DNA of 64,000 nucleotides. Source: an uncultured Mucilaginibacter sp. GTDB taxonomy: Bacteria > Bacteroidota > Bacteroidia > Sphingobacteriales > Sphingobacteriaceae. The DNA is taken from NCBI GenBank assembly GCA_903864275.1, contig CAIPFE010000014.1:372001-436000 (forward strand), written 5' to 3'. Both the position numbers and the translations under genes were made by a program. Positions 61,658 to 64,000 of this stretch are shown piece by piece. The notes under the pieces are model-generated. The model did not search any database, was not told the origin of the DNA, and saw only the letters and a program-made list of their open reading frames with translations. Numbering within the stretch: the first letter of the stretch is position 1; every line of letters starts with the position of its first letter.

Positions 61658-61905
61658 GGTATAGCTGTAGGATGTATAATTCACGGCCTAAAGCTACTCA
61701 CACTTTCTGGCAATATATCTCGGTGTTTTAACGGTATTTACGGGGGTGTTTTAACGGTGTTTTCGGGTATTAGGGAATAATGAAGACAAAATACCAATTC
61801 GCGGCATAAGGCCCTTTGTTTTAATGCTGTAAAAAACAATTCACAACCAATTGATGTTCGTTAAGCGACAACTTTTTAGGTATAATTGCGTATAACGAAA
61901 GTGTG
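61658..61905. other. Divergent gap between avidin-like gene and sensor gene
   Basis: 248 bases of AT-rich sequence. A near-direct repeat (GGTGTTTTAACGGTATTTACGGGGG and GGTGTTTTAACGGTGTTTTCGGG) lies at about 61721-61768. It should carry both promoters. No confident motif or reading frame was seen. Confidence 0.55.
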
Positions 61906-64000
61906 TTGATAAGTTTGCTCAATAAATCAAAAAAACAGTTTTTTAACCGTTGTTTAAAGGATCATTATTATTTTAATGATACATGGTTTTACTGCGCGTT
62001 AAGCTTGTTCTTGCTGTTTTTTTCATTTGTGCCTTCCATTGCTTTTTCACAGCCGCCCAATTTAAAATTTAAACAAATTAGTAACGAACAGGGCATTTCA
62101 AATAGCTTTATTACCAGTACTTACCAAGACTACCGCGGTTTTATGTGGTTCGGGACCCTCGACGGATTGAACCGTTATGATGGTGACAGTATAAAAATAT
62201 ACCGGCACAACGCTAAGGACCCTTCGAGTTTGAGTGATGATGTGATTCATAACATCTACGAAGATCATCGCCATATCCTTTGGGTAGGCACGCAAAATGG
62301 CCTGGGCCGTTTCGATCCTTACCACAACAATTTTACTAATTACCATCACGACCCGCGTAACAGCTACAGCATCAGTGGTAACACGATCGCCAATACCTTC
62401 GAAGACAAAGAAAATAACCTATGGGTGGCTACCATTGGCGGCCTTGATTTATTGAACAGGGCAAATAATCATTTTGTACATTTCAGGCATAATGCCGGCG
62501 ATAAAAACAGCATAAGCAGCGATACCATCAACTATATTTTTGAAGATGCCGCAAGCAACCTTTGGGTGGCTACGCAATCAGGCCTTAACCTATTTAACCG
62601 GAAAAACAAAACATTTACTTTGATTACAACCCCCTTTGGCGCCGGGGGTAACGATATAAAATACATACAGCAGGACCGTGCGGGGAATTTATGGCTAGGT
62701 ACCTCTTATTCCGGCGTAATTGTTTATAATGCAAAACAAAATTCATTTAAGCAATATAAGCACGACATAAAAAATCCGGGTAGCCTGTCGGCCAATATTT
62801 TAGGGATTTTCTCCGGTGGTTTACTTATTGACAGGGAAGGGCGGATATGGATAGGAACCGTAGACGGGGGGCTAAATCTTTATGATCCGAACAGCAACTC
62901 ATTTGTTCATTACCAACACCAATCTGATGATCCCGAAAGCCTTTCACAAAAAACCGCCTGCGGGCTGTTCGAAGATAAAGAAGGGAATTTATGGGTAGGC
63001 ACACGTCGCGGCGGGATGAGTTTGTATACACCGGGCGCCGACAAATTTACTACCTATCGCAAGGAAAAATTTACCAGCAGCATAAGTTATAATGACGTGA
63101 GGGCCTTTTGCCAGGATGCCGCCGGCAATATCTGGATCGGTACCGATGGCGGCGGTTTAGACTTATTCGACCGCAAACGTAACACCTTCCGCCATTATAA
63201 TAATGATCCGCTTAACCCGAAAAGCCTCAGCTCAGATGCAGTAATTGACATCTACCAGGATAAGGCTAAAAATATATGGGTAGCCACCTGGGACGGCTTT
63301 AATTTATTTGATCCTGTAAAAGGAACGTTTACCCGGTTTATGAATAAGCATGGCGACAGCAGTTCCATCAGCTCGAACTTTGTTGTAAAAACTTTACAGG
63401 ACAGCCGGGGCAATTTATGGGTAGGCACCTGGTGGGGGCTTAATTTACTGGACCCTAAAACGCGGAAGTTTAAACGGATCAGGAGGGATCCCGACGGTAT
63501 AACCACCTTATCCGGCGCTAATATATGGGCGATGAACGAAGACAAGGCCGGCAATGTATGGTTTGGCACGGTAGACGGCGCATTGAACCGCTACAATCTA
63601 CAAACCCGGCGATTCACCCACTATTTTGAGTATTACGACCAGGATATAGGAACAATTTTTACTGACAGTAAGGGACGCGTTTGGGCCGGCAAGATCGGTT
63701 TGTACCTTTTTGATCCCGCAAAAGATAAGTTTTCACTTTACACCTATAACGGCAACCTGGATAAAGAATTAATTAAAAGTATCGCCGAAGACAGGCAGGG
63801 CAACCTCTGGATATCAACTGCTGTTGGCCTGACAAAGTTTAACCCCGATACTTATTTCTCAAGGAAATTTAAAACTAACGACGGCCTGCAGAGCAAGGAA
63901 TTTGATTATAATTCATCATTACTAACGGGCGACGGCGAAATGTTTTTTGGCGGCGTTAACGGTTTTAACACATTTTACCCCGACGCGATAAAGACAAACG
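61906..64000 (+). CDS. Hybrid two-component system sensor, N-terminal propeller part (continues beyond window)
   Basis: The frame is open from about 61855 to the window end and no ATG fits; TTG 61906 or GTG 61903 are the likely starts. After a 25-residue cytoplasmic leader comes a signal anchor (CALSLFLLFFSFVPSIAFSQ). A two-part beta-propeller sensor then shows at least eleven reg_prop repeats of the type NLWVGTxxGLNLFDP (for example ILWVGTQNGLGRFDP, NLWVATQSGLNLFNR, NIWIGTDGGGLDLFDR, NLWVGTWWGLNLLDP). The segment ends in FNTFYPDAIKTN, typical of the entry to the Y_Y_Y domain. In known members, histidine kinase, receiver and AraC domains follow. These sensors bind oligosaccharides and switch on polysaccharide-utilisation genes. 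Confidence 0.9.
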   Translation, partial: MISLLNKSKKQFFNRCLKDHYYFNDTWFYCALSLFLLFFSFVPSIAFSQPPNLKFKQISNEQGISNSFITSTYQDYRGFMWFGTLDGLNRYDGDSIKIYRHNAKDPSSLSDDVIHNIYEDHRHILWVGTQNGLGRFDPYHNNFTNYHHDPRNSYSISGNTIANTFEDKENNLWVATIGGLDLLNRANNHFVHFRHNAGDKNSISSDTINYIFEDAASNLWVATQSGLNLFNRKNKTFTLITTPFGAGGNDIKYIQQDRAGNLWLGTSYSGVIVYNAKQNSFKQYKHDIKNPGSLSANILGIFSGGLLIDREGRIWIGTVDGGLNLYDPNSNSFVHYQHQSDDPESLSQKTACGLFEDKEGNLWVGTRRGGMSLYTPGADKFTTYRKEKFTSSISYNDVRAFCQDAAGNIWIGTDGGGLDLFDRKRNTFRHYNNDPLNPKSLSSDAVIDIYQDKAKNIWVATWDGFNLFDPVKGTFTRFMNKHGDSSSISSNFVVKTLQDSRGNLWVGTWWGLNLLDPKTRKFKRIRRDPDGITTLSGANIWAMNEDKAGNVWFGTVDGALNRYNLQTRRFTHYFEYYDQDIGTIFTDSKGRVWAGKIGLYLFDPAKDKFSLYTYNGNLDKELIKSIAEDRQGNLWISTAVGLTKFNPDTYFSRKFKTNDGLQSKEFDYNSSLLTGDGEMFFGGVNGFNTFYPDAIKTN

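Noticed and set aside
58661..64000. A complete polysaccharide utilisation locus
   Set aside because: Only a hydrolase and a partial hybrid sensor are seen; no SusC/SusD pair lies in the window.

Overview
The window looks like a chromosomal stretch from a Bacteroidota member, most likely family Sphingobacteriaceae (Mucilaginibacter/Pedobacter-like). This rests on gene families and repeats, not on a database search. The pointers are a hybrid two-component sensor with a beta-propeller ligand domain, Tat-exported GMC and Gfo/Idh/TIM-barrel sugar enzymes, DUF1080 and NIPSNAP proteins, Bacteroidota-type intergenic palindromes, weak Shine-Dalgarno use and moderate GC. No rRNA, tRNA, CRISPR array, transposase or phage gene was recognised.

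Layout. (1) 1-8.3 kb, minus strand: a MacAB-TolC-like export operon (adaptor, TolC, ATPase, two FtsX-type permeases), then an NtrC-family regulator and its histidine kinase, cut by the window edge. A close match to a sigma-54 promoter sits just upstream of the adaptor gene. (2) 8.4-13.3 kb, minus: an FAD oxidoreductase translationally coupled to a NIPSNAP protein, and a DUF4965-type glutaminase-like protein. (3) 13.4-33.6 kb, minus: a large sugar-oxidation island. It has three GMC dehydrogenases, three gluconate-2-dehydrogenase-subunit-3-type small subunits, one cytochrome c lipoprotein, four TIM-barrel isomerase/lyase-like proteins, two Gfo/Idh/MocA oxidoreductases, a DUF1080 3-keto-disaccharide hydrolase, two MFS transporters and a TolB-like propeller. 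(4) 34-41 kb: a YncE-like propeller, then a divergent chromate-type operon with an unusual ChrB-AraC fusion, DUF1259, ChrB and ChrA, followed by a SulP anion transporter. (5) 41-52 kb: fatty acid desaturase, TPR histidine kinase, a tandem universal stress protein with a P-type ATPase, and mannonate dehydratase with a sodium/solute symporter. (6) 52-64 kb: a dienelactone hydrolase remnant, SlyD, a DUF255 thioredoxin-domain protein carrying an in-frame palindromic repeat, HicAB, an M1 peptidase, a glucoamylase-family (GH144-like) hydrolase, a DUF998 protein, an avidin-like protein, and the first ~700 codons of a hybrid two-component sensor.

How the island may work (inference): GMC flavoenzymes reach the periplasm with Tat-signal small subunits, oxidise glycosides at C3 and pass electrons to the cytochrome c lipoprotein. 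Secreted DUF1080 and Tat-exported TIM-barrel proteins would cleave or isomerise the 3-keto-glycosides, MFS carriers would import the products, and the leaderless Gfo/Idh and TIM-barrel enzymes would finish the chemistry in the cytoplasm. Several components match known 3-keto-glycoside pathways, but the substrate is unknown.

The most unusual non-coding feature is a series of intergenic stretches built from degenerate repeats of a short word, often followed by its reverse complement. The window also holds several palindromic element families: two copies of a TGTCTGAACC hairpin with covarying arms, a nested palindrome at 33.8 kb, one beside the hydrolase remnant at 52.5 kb, and one inside a protein gene at 53.8 kb.
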